From an uncultured Bacilli bacterium (GTDB lineage Bacteria; Bacillota_I; Bacilli_A; RF39; UBA660), in contig CAKPMY010000005.1 in the NCBI GenBank assembly GCA_934168245.1, positions 1 to 64,000 on the forward strand: DNA of 64,000 nt. The letters run 5' to 3'. The notes under the pieces are model-generated. The model made no database searches, was not told the DNA's origin, and saw only the letters and a list, made by a program, of their open reading frames with translations. Below are positions 34,261 to 43,823 of the stretch, piece after piece; the stretch's first letter is position 1; each line of letters opens with the position of its first letter. The translations under genes and the position numbers were made by a program.

Positions 34261-35377
34261 AGTAATTTCTATCTCTTAAAAATGCTGGTATATCAAAATC
34301 TCCACCATCAGCATCATCATCACTACCCTGTAACACTTCTGCTTCTTTTGTTCTTCTAGTAGGTTGCGCATTACTAAATACTGGTTGTTCTTGTTGAACA
34401 GTAGCAACTTGTGCAGCTGCCTTTTTATTTTTATCAAAACCAGTCGCTATAACTGTAACAATTACTTCATCTGATAAGTTTTCATTAATAACAGAACCAA
34501 ATATTGTATTAATATCTGTATTAGCTGCTGCTCTTACAACTTCCGCTGCTTGTTCAGCTTCAAATAATGTTAAATTAACTCCACCAGTAATATTAATAAT
34601 TGCATCTGTAGCACCTTCTATTGACGTTTCAAGTAATGGTGAAGAAACTGCTTGCTTAGCCGCATCAATTGCTCTATCTTCACCCATTCCAATACCAATA
34701 CCTATAATTGCTTGTCCAGATTTCTCCATAACTGCTTTAACATCGGCAAAATCCAAGTTAATAAGTCCAACTACAGCAATCAAGTCTGATATAGATTGAA
34801 CACCTCTTCTTAAAACATTATCTACTTCTTTAAATGCTTCATACATTGGTGTAGATCTATCAATAATTTCTCTTAAACGATCATTTGGAATAATAATTAA
34901 TGTATCAACATGCTTCTTTAAATCTTCAATTCCTGCTACTGCTTGCTTCATTCTTCTTGGTCCTTCAAATGAGAAAGGTTTAGTTACAATAGCAACAGTT
35001 AATGCTCCAAGACTTTGTGCAATTTCCGCAATAACAGGAGCAGCTCCAGTACCAGTTCCTCCACCCATACCACAAGTAACGAATATCATATCAGCACCAG
35101 TTAAAGCCTCTTCTATTTCTTTCTTAGATTCAATAGCAGCCTCTTTACCAATCGCTGGATTAGCCCCAGCACCTTGTCCATCAGTTAAAGCAGTTCCTAA
35201 TTGAATCTTTACATCTGCTTTAGATTGATTTAAAGCCTGTCTATCTGTATTAGCAGCAATAAACTCAACACCTTTAACACCGGACTCAACCATTCTGTTA
35301 ACGGCATTACCACCACCGCCACCTATTCCAATAACCTTTATAGTTGTTACCATATCCATTTCTAATCCGCCTATCAT
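34259..35377 (-). CDS. ftsZ: Cell division protein FtsZ
   Basis: A 372-residue tubulin homologue that forms the Z ring. It has IGIGGGGGNAVNRMV near the start, GGGTGTGAAPVIA (the tubulin signature), NIDKLEFAD-like LINLDFADVKAVM with the T7 loop acid, and a C-terminal peptide DIPAFLRDRNY that should bind FtsA. Eleven bases separate it from ftsA. AAGGAGG precedes the ATG at 35377. It shares a promoter with ftsA, and its terminator faces that of the arginase-like gene. Confidence 0.97.
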   Translation of the reverse strand: MIGGLEMDMVTTIKVIGIGGGGGNAVNRMVESGVKGVEFIAANTDRQALNQSKADVKIQLGTALTDGQGAGANPAIGKEAAIESKKEIEEALTGADMIFVTCGMGGGTGTGAAPVIAEIAQSLGALTVAIVTKPFSFEGPRRMKQAVAGIEDLKKHVDTLIIIPNDRLREIIDRSTPMYEAFKEVDNVLRRGVQSISDLIAVVGLINLDFADVKAVMEKSGQAIIGIGIGMGEDRAIDAAKQAVSSPLLETSIEGATDAIINITGGVNLTLFEAEQAAEVVRAAANTDINTIFGSVINENLSDEVIVTVIATGFDKNKKAAAQVATVQQEQPVFSNAQPTRRTKEAEVLQGSDDDADGGDFDIPAFLRDRNY

Positions 35378-35388
35378 CCTAGACCTCC

Positions 35389-36627
35389 TTAATTATCAAA
35401 AAAATGTCCAAACACTCTACTTACTATATTATCGTTAATAGTAGCCTTTTGTCCAGTAGATACTAAAATTTCTCTATCATTTTCACTAATCATATTACAT
35501 CTTTTACCCCTAAGTAAAAGTTTATCATCAAAATATTTAACAATTCCAAAAACACTACTATATTTATTATGTCTTAATCCCATAACCGGTATATTGCAAA
35601 CCTTAGCCCTAGTTCCAAAAGTATCTTCAAGTAAATACTGAAAACCGGCTAACTCACTCAATCCACCTGTTACAATTATATAACGTATTTCTCTATTTGT
35701 TAAGTTTTTTATTGATATTTTAGCAAGTTTTAGTATTTCCTCAATTCTAGCCTGTACCACTTTTGAAACTCCAACTTGGGATATTTCTTTAGTCTCATCT
35801 GCCATAGTTAAACATTCCATAACATCATTATTAGATGCATAATTAGCAGAAGCAACCGCAAATGTTTCTTTTAATTTACGACTATCTGGCAGTCTTAATT
35901 TAAAAATATAAGAAATATCTTGATCCACATTAAAACTACCAATAGGAATAACATCATTCTTAATCTGTATCCCTTTATTAAATACAGAAACATTAGTACT
36001 TCTCTCTCCAATATTAATAATGGCTCCCACTACCTCACTAGTTCTCTCACTAGCAATAGTATAATAATCTCCTGTAGAACTATAAGCCATATCAATAGTT
36101 TCTAATCCAGCCAATTTTAATACTTGTAGTATTCTATATAAAGGTTCTTTTAATAGTGTACTAACAACTACTTTAGCCTCAAGTGATTTACCAGACATTC
36201 CCTTAGGATCGTGAATATTCTCTTTATCATCTACTGTAAAACTAATAGGAGAAGCCGTAATAACTTCATATTCCTCATCTATATGTCCAACTAATGCATC
36301 CTTTAAAACATTTCTAACGTCCTCACCTGTAATCTTCTCATAATCAATAACATCAACAGATCCAACTACAATATCCATTCTACAATCAGTTGGAGGAATA
36401 CATGCAATTACTTTAGTAATCTTAATACCAAGCATTGCATTAACTTTCTTAATAGCATTTCTAACACTAGTAACAGCTAACTTAGTATCTTCAATTTGCC
36501 CATTCTTAATACCTTGAGACTTACTACTAACAGCAGCCAATACATGAAAAGTACTTTTATGTTTTTCACATACAACAACTTTAATACTATTAGTACCTAA
36601 ATCAATTGAAGTATAAATATCACTCAT
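35389..36627 (-). CDS. ftsA: Cell division protein FtsA
   Basis: A 412-residue actin-like protein that ties FtsZ to the membrane. Phosphate-1 motif YTSIDLGTNSIKVVV at the start, SHS-type insertion, GAIINIGERSTNVSVF (phosphate 2) and IIVTGGLSELAGFQYLLE (adenosine motif) are present. The C-terminus ends VSRVFGHFFDN, the amphipathic membrane helix. It is the first gene after the -10 box at 36659 and is followed closely by ftsZ. Four GT-C-like genes separate it from ftsQ, an unusual arrangement. Confidence 0.95.
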   Translation of the reverse strand: MSDIYTSIDLGTNSIKVVVCEKHKSTFHVLAAVSSKSQGIKNGQIEDTKLAVTSVRNAIKKVNAMLGIKITKVIACIPPTDCRMDIVVGSVDVIDYEKITGEDVRNVLKDALVGHIDEEYEVITASPISFTVDDKENIHDPKGMSGKSLEAKVVVSTLLKEPLYRILQVLKLAGLETIDMAYSSTGDYYTIASERTSEVVGAIINIGERSTNVSVFNKGIQIKNDVIPIGSFNVDQDISYIFKLRLPDSRKLKETFAVASANYASNNDVMECLTMADETKEISQVGVSKVVQARIEEILKLAKISIKNLTNREIRYIIVTGGLSELAGFQYLLEDTFGTRAKVCNIPVMGLRHNKYSSVFGIVKYFDDKLLLRGKRCNMISENDREILVSTGQKATINDNIVSRVFGHFFDN

Positions 36628-36653
36628 CCTAGCATCTCCTATTCTTAACTTTA

Positions 36654-36682
36654 ATTATACTATAAAAGAAATAGATTGAAAA
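36654..36682 (-). promoter_or_regulatory. Probable ftsAZ promoter
   Basis: TTTTCA (36682-36677), 17-base spacer and TATAAT (36659-36654) on the minus strand, just before ftsA and after a weak hairpin (36681-36699) that may end the upstream transcript. Confidence 0.55.
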
Positions 36683-36704
36683 GATTTTTTATAAATCTTT
36701 ATTT

Positions 36705-38108
36705 CTAAATAGTTTTATAAATTACCACATCACTATCAGAATAAATAAGATCATAACTATTAGTCTTTAAATAAGTCGCAAGTCCACACTTTTTAGGAAT
36801 AATAAAATAGTCAAAATTATATTTTTTTAATAACTTAGGATAATTATAATCCAAGTCCATAATGTCTAGCCAATCTTCAAAATTATACCCAGAATATAAA
36901 TCGGCTCTTCCATCTATAAACACTTCAATATCATTATATATTAAATATCCACCATAGTCATAAAAATTAAAAAGTCTCTGTGGATTTTCTTTTTTTAATA
37001 CCATAATTGCTTTTTCATTAACTTTACGATAACTTTCTGTCCCTGGTTTAAACATCAAAAGTAAGCCAATAAAAATAGCCGATAAAATAATTAAAACTGC
37101 ATCGGTTCCTTTATCTAATTTTCTCTTTGGAATATAATACCAAATACAATATGACATTACTATATAAATAAAAGGCCAGAATCTTATACTCTTAAGTCCC
37201 AAATATAGTGTAAACAAAAATAAAAGGAAGTCTAAAAACCTAATCTTTTTCTTACTAAAAAACATAAAACAAAAAGTTAAAAATGCTATCAAAAAATATG
37301 GATAATGATTTAATACATTAAGATCACTACAATGCCATTCCATAATATTAGAAAGCATAACACTATTTCCCATGTTTTGATAAGGATATAGTATCATCTT
37401 ATAACCATGAGGATTAAAAAATAAAGGAATAAATCCTAATACAACACATAATATATACTTTTTTATTTGTAACTTTGTATACTTTTTAGCACTAATCTTA
37501 GAAGTATTAAACGAAAATAATCCAGTCAATAAGAAAAGTATTGGTAATAAATAGACCAAATTACTACTTCCTCCATGAAAATTAACCCAGCAAAGTGAAA
37601 TTAATGGTAAAAATAAATATTTTCTCGATTGTTCGTTATTATAAATATCATAAAGTATCAATATCGTAAATGAAAGTAAACAAAAACTAATCATATGTGG
37701 TCTTGCTTGTAGTCCATAAAAAAGTATTGCTGATAAAGAAATCCACAACATACTAAAAGGTACATTTTTTAGATATTCATCCTTATTACTCAAAAAAATT
37801 GTCAATTGTAATATTAAAAATGTTATAAAACAATAAATATAAACATGATATTTCGGAAAGATAGTTGACATACCATAAATCAACACTTCAAACAACCATT
37901 CATGTGAAAACCAATACTTCCCAGTCATATACCAAGAAAAAACATCATGAGTTAATATTTTAGAACTTTTACCCATTACTTCTCCAGCCTTAATATGCCA
38001 AAAATAATCAGGCTCAAAAGTAAAAAAAACTAATGAAAATAACGAAAAACAAAAAATAAGTACTAAAAACAAAATAAGTAACTTATTTTTTTTAAATGTT
38101 TCAACCAT
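36705..38108 (-). CDS. Polytopic membrane protein, GT-C-like glycosyltransferase
   Basis: A 467-residue protein with about ten membrane helices. The first external loop has FEPDYFWHIKAGEVM with Asp near residue 34 and a further loop HDVFSWYMTGKYWFSHEWLFE; acidic residues in this first loop are where GT-C enzymes keep their catalytic pair. The C-terminal soluble part (FNFYDYGGYLIYNDIEVFIDGRADLYSG) resembles the end of uncharacterised bacterial GT-C proteins. It would transfer a sugar from a lipid carrier on the outer membrane face. It is unlike the next three genes in detail but lies in the same run between ftsA and ftsQ. Confidence 0.65.
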   Translation of the reverse strand: MVETFKKNKLLILFLVLIFCFSLFSLVFFTFEPDYFWHIKAGEVMGKSSKILTHDVFSWYMTGKYWFSHEWLFEVLIYGMSTIFPKYHVYIYCFITFLILQLTIFLSNKDEYLKNVPFSMLWISLSAILFYGLQARPHMISFCLLSFTILILYDIYNNEQSRKYLFLPLISLCWVNFHGGSSNLVYLLPILFLLTGLFSFNTSKISAKKYTKLQIKKYILCVVLGFIPLFFNPHGYKMILYPYQNMGNSVMLSNIMEWHCSDLNVLNHYPYFLIAFLTFCFMFFSKKKIRFLDFLLFLFTLYLGLKSIRFWPFIYIVMSYCIWYYIPKRKLDKGTDAVLIILSAIFIGLLLMFKPGTESYRKVNEKAIMVLKKENPQRLFNFYDYGGYLIYNDIEVFIDGRADLYSGYNFEDWLDIMDLDYNYPKLLKKYNFDYFIIPKKCGLATYLKTNSYDLIYSDSDVVIYKTI

Positions 38109-38119
38109 ATAATAACCTC

Positions 38120-39451
38120 CTACTCTAATATATATACATCATAGAATAACACTGAGTCAATCTTTTTACCATTATCCATTACATAATGAATTAAATCAAG
38201 ATTTGTCTGGGTTCCCATTTTTAATTTATTAGGATTAACAAAAAATATTGTATCGCCTCTTTTCTTTTTCAAGGCCTCAAGCATCTTTTGATTTCCATTA
38301 TATCCCCAATTACCCTTATTAATCAAATCTAGATATTCAATCTTTTTATCATTTAACGTCTCAAAAAAATACCCAAACTCATCAAGAAAAACAAAATCAT
38401 ATTGTGGATATTTCTGTATCACTGCATTAACAGCTTTAGCAGACATATAAGTATTATAATCAATTAAACGATACTGATAATTATTAAGATCATTTGGAAA
38501 AATTATTTTTGTATTATAAAAGTCTCTAAAATAAATCAGTATTGGCATAGCCACAATAAAGAACAAAACAATACATGTGTACGATAATTTTATTTTATCA
38601 GATAAATAGTATAAACATAAAAATAAAAATACCAATAAAGCCACAAAAAAATGATAATAATCAAATAATGGTATCGCAACACTATAAAATGCAAGAGCAT
38701 AATAATTATATATATTTTTAGGATATTTTTTAATAAAATAAATAGTTCCAATATATATGAAAATAGTAAGCAACGTATATATAGTAAACAAGTTACCATT
38801 ACCGCCAGCAAAGTCAAAAAGTCCAAATACACATAAATCTAAAAATGGTATAAAAGACTTGGTAACAAGTAAATATATAACAAATATCATTAATACCAAG
38901 AAACAACTCAGTGCTCTTTTTAACATTTTTCTCTTATCTTTATAGTAATAAAATAACCCGGCAACTAAACATAAGGCTCCAATACTTTGTTTAGTCAAAA
39001 TTAAAAGTCCCAACATTATTCCTATTACAAGGTCGTTGTCTTTATTTTTTTCTAAATAAAAGATTATCATTAATAAAACAAAAGCAAATATATTATAATT
39101 TGGCGTAATAATAGGCATAGGAGTAAAAAAGAAAACAAACAATAATAATCCTTTTTTTCCAAGTAATTTAAAAATAAAGTAAAAAGAAATAGTCAAACAT
39201 AAAGCATTAATAATATAAAGAAGCAAAATATTATGTCCAAAAACAAGAAAAAACAAAGCTATTATAGCTGGATACAAGGGTGTAATAACCATATTAAAAT
39301 CACGATAAGGAATGAGCCCTAAAGAAATATTATAGGCAAAACCATAATTCCAAACTTCATCATGTGTAATTGGGAAAAAAAATAAATTGAAAAACAAAAA
39401 ATATAAAAATATAAAAAACAACATCAAAATCAAACCATACTTTTTTCTCAT
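38120..39451 (-). CDS. GT-C-like membrane glycosyltransferase, paralogue 1 of 3
   Basis: A 443-residue protein with about eleven membrane helices. The first loop reads THDEVWNYGFAYNISLGLIPYRDFN, with an Asp-Glu pair. LTKQSIGALCLVAG and a C-terminal GNWGYNGNQKML are shared with the next two genes, so the three are tandem duplicates. The fold and loop acids point to lipid-linked sugar transfer outside the membrane, but donor and acceptor are unknown. Its 5' end overlaps the stop of the gene at 39448 by four bases. Confidence 0.7.
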   Translation of the reverse strand: MRKKYGLILMLFFIFLYFLFFNLFFFPITHDEVWNYGFAYNISLGLIPYRDFNMVITPLYPAIIALFFLVFGHNILLLYIINALCLTISFYFIFKLLGKKGLLLFVFFFTPMPIITPNYNIFAFVLLMIIFYLEKNKDNDLVIGIMLGLLILTKQSIGALCLVAGLFYYYKDKRKMLKRALSCFLVLMIFVIYLLVTKSFIPFLDLCVFGLFDFAGGNGNLFTIYTLLTIFIYIGTIYFIKKYPKNIYNYYALAFYSVAIPLFDYYHFFVALLVFLFLCLYYLSDKIKLSYTCIVLFFIVAMPILIYFRDFYNTKIIFPNDLNNYQYRLIDYNTYMSAKAVNAVIQKYPQYDFVFLDEFGYFFETLNDKKIEYLDLINKGNWGYNGNQKMLEALKKKRGDTIFFVNPNKLKMGTQTNLDLIHYVMDNGKKIDSVLFYDVYILE

Positions 39452-40851
39452 AAATCTCTACTCCCAACATCATAAACAAAAATTACTTTTTTATTATAAA
39501 AATAAACATTGTAATTTTTAGTTTCTTCTACCAACTGACTATTATTTATAATATACTCACATAAATCCGTTGCAAACTGTCCCCCATACTCCTTAGTTCT
39601 TCTGTATTCTTCCATATCAATAATATAATAACCATCATCATTATTTCTAACCTTATTAATCATCTTCATAGTACCATTATAACCAAAATTACCATTAAGT
39701 GGAACCATATAATAATCTAATTTTTCCTCATTAATAATCTTAACTAATACTCCCTTACTAGAAAGTATATTAACATTGGAATCGCTTCTATATTTTAAAT
39801 AAAGTTTATTTACCCTATTAAAATTATCTCTATTATCTGCATTCACATATAAATAATCAAAATTATGTGCATAAAGAAAATATTTTTCACTATCCATAAA
39901 CAAATTAAAAGTAAAAGTAATAGAAGTTAAAACCACACCTAAAAAACAAATATACTTATCAGAAACCTTCTTCTTTTTTAATATAGAAAGTAACATTAAA
40001 GAACAAATCGCTAAATAAACACTAAAATGATAATAAGAAAATATTGGTATCATAACTGAAAAGAAACAAAGTAAATAATAACCCATTATATCTTTTTTAT
40101 TAAAGATAATATATACAATATTCAGAATCAAAAGTATAACAGTTAAAACTACATATCCAACAATAAACTCCCCATTCTTACTAGCAAAATCAAAAAGGCC
40201 AAGTACACATAAATCAAAGAAGTCTTTAAATGAACCAACAATAAGCAAATAAACTATATAAATAACACCAGGTATTAAACAACCAATAAATCGCCTAAAT
40301 AACTTACTCTTATCCTTAAAATAAAATATAAAACTTGGAATAATTAAAAATATACCCACTGTATGTTTAGTTAAAATACATAAGGCTAACACAACACCAA
40401 TTAAATAGTCATTCGCTTCTTCTTTCTCTAAATAAATAAGAAGTATTGTCAAAAACATTAAAAAGAAATTATATGTTGGTGTAAATGCATAAAAACTAGG
40501 AAAAGTCATAAAAAACAAAAAGAGCCAAACCACCTTTCCATACATTCTATAAACTATAAAAAATGTTAAAGTAATTAACAGTGACTGTTCAATCAAAAAC
40601 ATTAAATTATTATGTGATATATGTAATCCTAAAGACATAACAAAATTATACAAACCAGGAGTAATCATATTAAAATCTTTAAATGGTATTTCTCCCTTAG
40701 AAAAGGCATAACTAAAGCCATAATTCCAAGCTGCATCATAAAAATTTAATTGACTAAAAAACATCAAAGCAAAAAGAGCAAGAAAAAAAACTATCACATA
40801 CTTAATATTTTTCCTTATAAACTTAAATAATTTGTTATCATTAATTTTCAT
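39448..40851 (-). CDS. GT-C-like membrane glycosyltransferase, paralogue 2 of 3
   Basis: A 467-residue multi-helix protein. The family block in the first loop reads YDAAWNYGFSYAFSKGEIPFKDFN, with only one acid of the Asp-Glu pair of paralogue 1. LTKHTVGIFLIIPSFIF and GNFGYNGTMKMI match the neighbours. Divergence between the three copies is large, so the duplications are old and each copy may have its own substrate. Six bases separate it from the gene at 40858. Confidence 0.7.
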   Translation of the reverse strand: MKINDNKLFKFIRKNIKYVIVFFLALFALMFFSQLNFYDAAWNYGFSYAFSKGEIPFKDFNMITPGLYNFVMSLGLHISHNNLMFLIEQSLLITLTFFIVYRMYGKVVWLFLFFMTFPSFYAFTPTYNFFLMFLTILLIYLEKEEANDYLIGVVLALCILTKHTVGIFLIIPSFIFYFKDKSKLFRRFIGCLIPGVIYIVYLLIVGSFKDFFDLCVLGLFDFASKNGEFIVGYVVLTVILLILNIVYIIFNKKDIMGYYLLCFFSVMIPIFSYYHFSVYLAICSLMLLSILKKKKVSDKYICFLGVVLTSITFTFNLFMDSEKYFLYAHNFDYLYVNADNRDNFNRVNKLYLKYRSDSNVNILSSKGVLVKIINEEKLDYYMVPLNGNFGYNGTMKMINKVRNNDDGYYIIDMEEYRRTKEYGGQFATDLCEYIINNSQLVEETKNYNVYFYNKKVIFVYDVGSRDL

Positions 40852-40857
40852 CTACAA

Positions 40858-42210
40858 TTACTCCTTTAAGTAAACTTCATAATTGCCAATTTTCTTCACA
40901 AACTTATAATTCTCAATAATATAAGAAACTGCTTCTTTTAAATACTGCTGTGAAAAAGATTCTTCTAAATAACACTCTTTATCAATAACAATTAAAGTAT
41001 CATCTAACTCTTTTAATCTATTAATTATTTTCTCTGTACCATTATAACCATAATTACCATAGTTAGGCAAATCAAAATATGTAATTAAAGAGTCATTTTT
41101 AATTTTATAAAAGTAGTTTTCTGAACCTCTTAAAAAATAAACCGCATCCCTTTTTTGCTCTACTAAATAACTATCAAGCTTTTTCATATTGTCTACATAT
41201 TCACTAGAAAAAATAGATAATTCTAAATTTTTATAGTTAACTATTTTTAAATTACCCATACATCTAGTCTCTATAAACAACCAAATAAGCCCAAGTGCCA
41301 ATATAAAAATAATTGCCTGTTTCTCTAAATTAACATTTATCTTTAAATCCGAAAAAACTATCAAAAAAAACAACGTCAAAAACAGTGAAACATGATAATA
41401 ATCAATCAAAGGAAAACTACAACCCATAAATAACAATAAATAGTAATTTTTTATATCTTTTGGCTTCTTAAAAATCCTATAAACTACTACTAAAACTGCC
41501 AAAATTAAACATCCTAAATAAAACTTATCGTAATAAAAGTTACTATGTCCAAAATCGAAAAGGCCTAAGAAACACAAATCAATGCAAGGAACTAATCCTC
41601 CACTTAAAACTAAGTATAAAAAGCAGCCTAAAACTGGAATAAAAAAACCTCCTATTCTTCTTAAAACCTTCTTCCAATCCTTAAATAAATAATAAATTGA
41701 AGCCAGACATAAAAGACCTCCAACAGTTTGTTTAGTAAGAAAAAGACAGCCCAGTAAAACACCAATTAAATAGTCAGACTTTCCTTCTTTTTCCAAATAA
41801 ATAATGATTGTTGTAATTAACAATAGCAAAAAGTTATAACTAGGAAATATAACAGTAACCATTGCGATTGGAAAGGGCATTAATAATACTGCAAAGTAAC
41901 AAAAGGCTTTTTTATCTAACAATTTAAAAACAAAGTAAGAAAAAACAGTTAATAATAATGACTGTCCTAAGTAATAACAAATAATCGATTTAGAAAACAA
42001 TAAAAAAACAGAATAAAGCATTGGTGCAAAAGGCAGAACCACTAAATTAAAGTCTGCATATGGAACCTCACCCATTCTAATTGCATAACTAAATCCAAAG
42101 TTAACATACAAATCTCCTCGAGACAAAGTATAAATAAAAATAAGACACAAAAAAGAATAAACAAAAATACATGCATATTTAACTATACTTTTCTTTATTC
42201 TCTTTTCCAT
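40858..42210 (-). CDS. GT-C-like membrane glycosyltransferase, paralogue 3 of 3
   Basis: A 450-residue multi-helix protein. The first loop reads RGDLYVNFGFSYAIRMGEVPYADFN, the middle LTKQTVGGLLCLAS, and the C-terminus NYGNYGYNGTEKII. The soluble tail predicts a small extracytoplasmic domain. It lies six bases downstream of ftsQ, so all four membrane genes are probably transcribed with the division and wall genes murG, murB and ftsQ. Role in wall teichoic or glycan decoration is an inference from context. Confidence 0.7.
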   Translation of the reverse strand: MEKRIKKSIVKYACIFVYSFLCLIFIYTLSRGDLYVNFGFSYAIRMGEVPYADFNLVVLPFAPMLYSVFLLFSKSIICYYLGQSLLLTVFSYFVFKLLDKKAFCYFAVLLMPFPIAMVTVIFPSYNFLLLLITTIIIYLEKEGKSDYLIGVLLGCLFLTKQTVGGLLCLASIYYLFKDWKKVLRRIGGFFIPVLGCFLYLVLSGGLVPCIDLCFLGLFDFGHSNFYYDKFYLGCLILAVLVVVYRIFKKPKDIKNYYLLLFMGCSFPLIDYYHVSLFLTLFFLIVFSDLKINVNLEKQAIIFILALGLIWLFIETRCMGNLKIVNYKNLELSIFSSEYVDNMKKLDSYLVEQKRDAVYFLRGSENYFYKIKNDSLITYFDLPNYGNYGYNGTEKIINRLKELDDTLIVIDKECYLEESFSQQYLKEAVSYIIENYKFVKKIGNYEVYLKE

Positions 42211-42216
42211 ACCCTA

Positions 42217-42906
42217 CTACTCCTTAATTTGAAAATGATTACCACTATCTAGATACAAAATACCTTTTCTTCCTTCCAACTGACCTAAAACATCATTATA
42301 ATATTCTATCTGCTTAAACTTAGTCAAAGTCAAATAAACCATATTCCCATCATCCATATATAAAAGGAACCTATCCTTATCAAAGTCATTAGGAACATAC
42401 TCAATATCGGCTATTTTACCAAGTATCCCCTTATCTACTTTAGCCATTTTCTCAATAAAAGTCTCATACTTAGTATCTGGAACATAATTCATAAGTCTAG
42501 GTATCCTAAATAAATCAATCTTTTCATCTACTTTAACGGTATTTCCATCTTCAAATACCACTTCATTAGTAGAATTATTAATAAACAACGGACTATTAGA
42601 AACAATATCAATTTCTAACACATGATAAAACTTTCTTTTTATCTTAACCCCTCTAATATAAGGGGACTTCAATAATTTCTTTTTCATTTTCAAAGTATTA
42701 GTCAAATAAAAACTTGGATATTCTCTAATACCCGCTAAATCAATAACATAATCATCTTTTAAATAATCTCCATTAGTTATAATTATATTTTCTATCTTAG
42801 CCTGAAATACTTTAACAATTCCAAAAGACAACGCAGCAATAACTAAAACGACTATCAAAAATGGCACGATTTTAAGTTTTTTCTTTTTGACTACCTTTTT
42901 CTTCAT
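42217..42906 (-). CDS. ftsQ: Cell division protein FtsQ/DivIB
   Basis: A 229-residue bitopic protein. A basic N-terminus (KKKVVKKKKLKIVP), one membrane helix (about 15-32), a POTRA domain (IENIIITNGDYLKDDYVIDLAGI and following) and a beta domain. It is short for DivIB, without a long gamma tail. It bridges FtsB/FtsL and septal wall synthases. Immediately downstream of murB, as in many Firmicutes dcw clusters. Confidence 0.88.
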   Translation of the reverse strand: MKKKVVKKKKLKIVPFLIVVLVIAALSFGIVKVFQAKIENIIITNGDYLKDDYVIDLAGIREYPSFYLTNTLKMKKKLLKSPYIRGVKIKRKFYHVLEIDIVSNSPLFINNSTNEVVFEDGNTVKVDEKIDLFRIPRLMNYVPDTKYETFIEKMAKVDKGILGKIADIEYVPNDFDKDRFLLYMDDGNMVYLTLTKFKQIEYYNDVLGQLEGRKGILYLDSGNHFQIKE

Positions 42907-42911
42907 CTAAT

Positions 42912-43817
42912 CTACTCCCAGTTTACAAATTCTTGTTCTACTTTTAAATCAACATTATATTTTTCTAAAACCTGATCATGAACATAATCAATTAGCATCT
43001 TTATATCTCTACTAGTTGCCTTATTATAATTAATAATAAAATTAGCATGCTTTTCACTAACCATAGCCCCACCAATCTTATATCCCTTTAGTCCTAAATC
43101 TTCTATCATTTTACCCGCAAAACCATCTTCTGGATTACGAAAAACTGATCCTGCCGAAGGATACTCTAAAGGTTGTGAACTAATACGTCTTTCTCGTCTT
43201 TCTTTTATAACATCTTCAAGTAAATTTTTATCACCTTTTTTTAACTTCAAAACAACTTCTAAACATATGTATTCAGGATGTTTCTGTAAAAAAGAACTAC
43301 GGTAATGAAAATCCAATTCTTTATTTTCAAGTGTAATAATTTTATAATCTGGTGTCAATACTTTTACTTCTTGAACAACATATCCCATGTCACTCTTATA
43401 AGCACCAGCATTCATAAAAACCGCTCCACCTACAGTTCCTGGTATTCCAGAAGCAAACTCTAACCCTGCTAAGCCTCTTTTTGCCGCAAGTAAAGAAAGT
43501 TTAATTAAAGAAAAACCGGCTCCAACTCTAATTTTATTACTCCCAAAAAACTGTACTTCATCAAAAGAAGACAGCTTAATAATTACTCCATCAAATAACT
43601 CATCACTAAAAAGTAAATTAGAACCATTCCCCAAAACTTTATATTTAACTTTATCTTCTTTAAGTAACTTCAATAAATTAATCAAGCACTTCGTATTTTT
43701 AGGATAAACAATTGCTAAAGCCTTTCCCCCAACTTTATAAGTTGTATATTTACTCAAAAGTGGATTTGCCTCTACTTTACCCAGATCAGACTTTATTATT
43801 TTTTCCAACACATTCAT
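42912..43817 (-). CDS. murB: UDP-N-acetylenolpyruvoylglucosamine reductase
   Basis: A 301-residue FAD enzyme that reduces enolpyruvyl-UDP-GlcNAc to UDP-MurNAc. Type II MurB features: TYKVGGKA and KYKVLGNGSNLLFSD in the FAD domain, GLEFASGIPGTVGGAVFMNAGAY, and YPSAGSVFRNP with the catalytic Ser, ending HANFIINYNKAT and the Glu of VEQEFVNWE. Six bases separate it from murG. Confidence 0.95.
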   Translation of the reverse strand: MNVLEKIIKSDLGKVEANPLLSKYTTYKVGGKALAIVYPKNTKCLINLLKLLKEDKVKYKVLGNGSNLLFSDELFDGVIIKLSSFDEVQFFGSNKIRVGAGFSLIKLSLLAAKRGLAGLEFASGIPGTVGGAVFMNAGAYKSDMGYVVQEVKVLTPDYKIITLENKELDFHYRSSFLQKHPEYICLEVVLKLKKGDKNLLEDVIKERRERRISSQPLEYPSAGSVFRNPEDGFAGKMIEDLGLKGYKIGGAMVSEKHANFIINYNKATSRDIKMLIDYVHDQVLEKYNVDLKVEQEFVNWE

Positions 43818-43823
43818 TATGCT

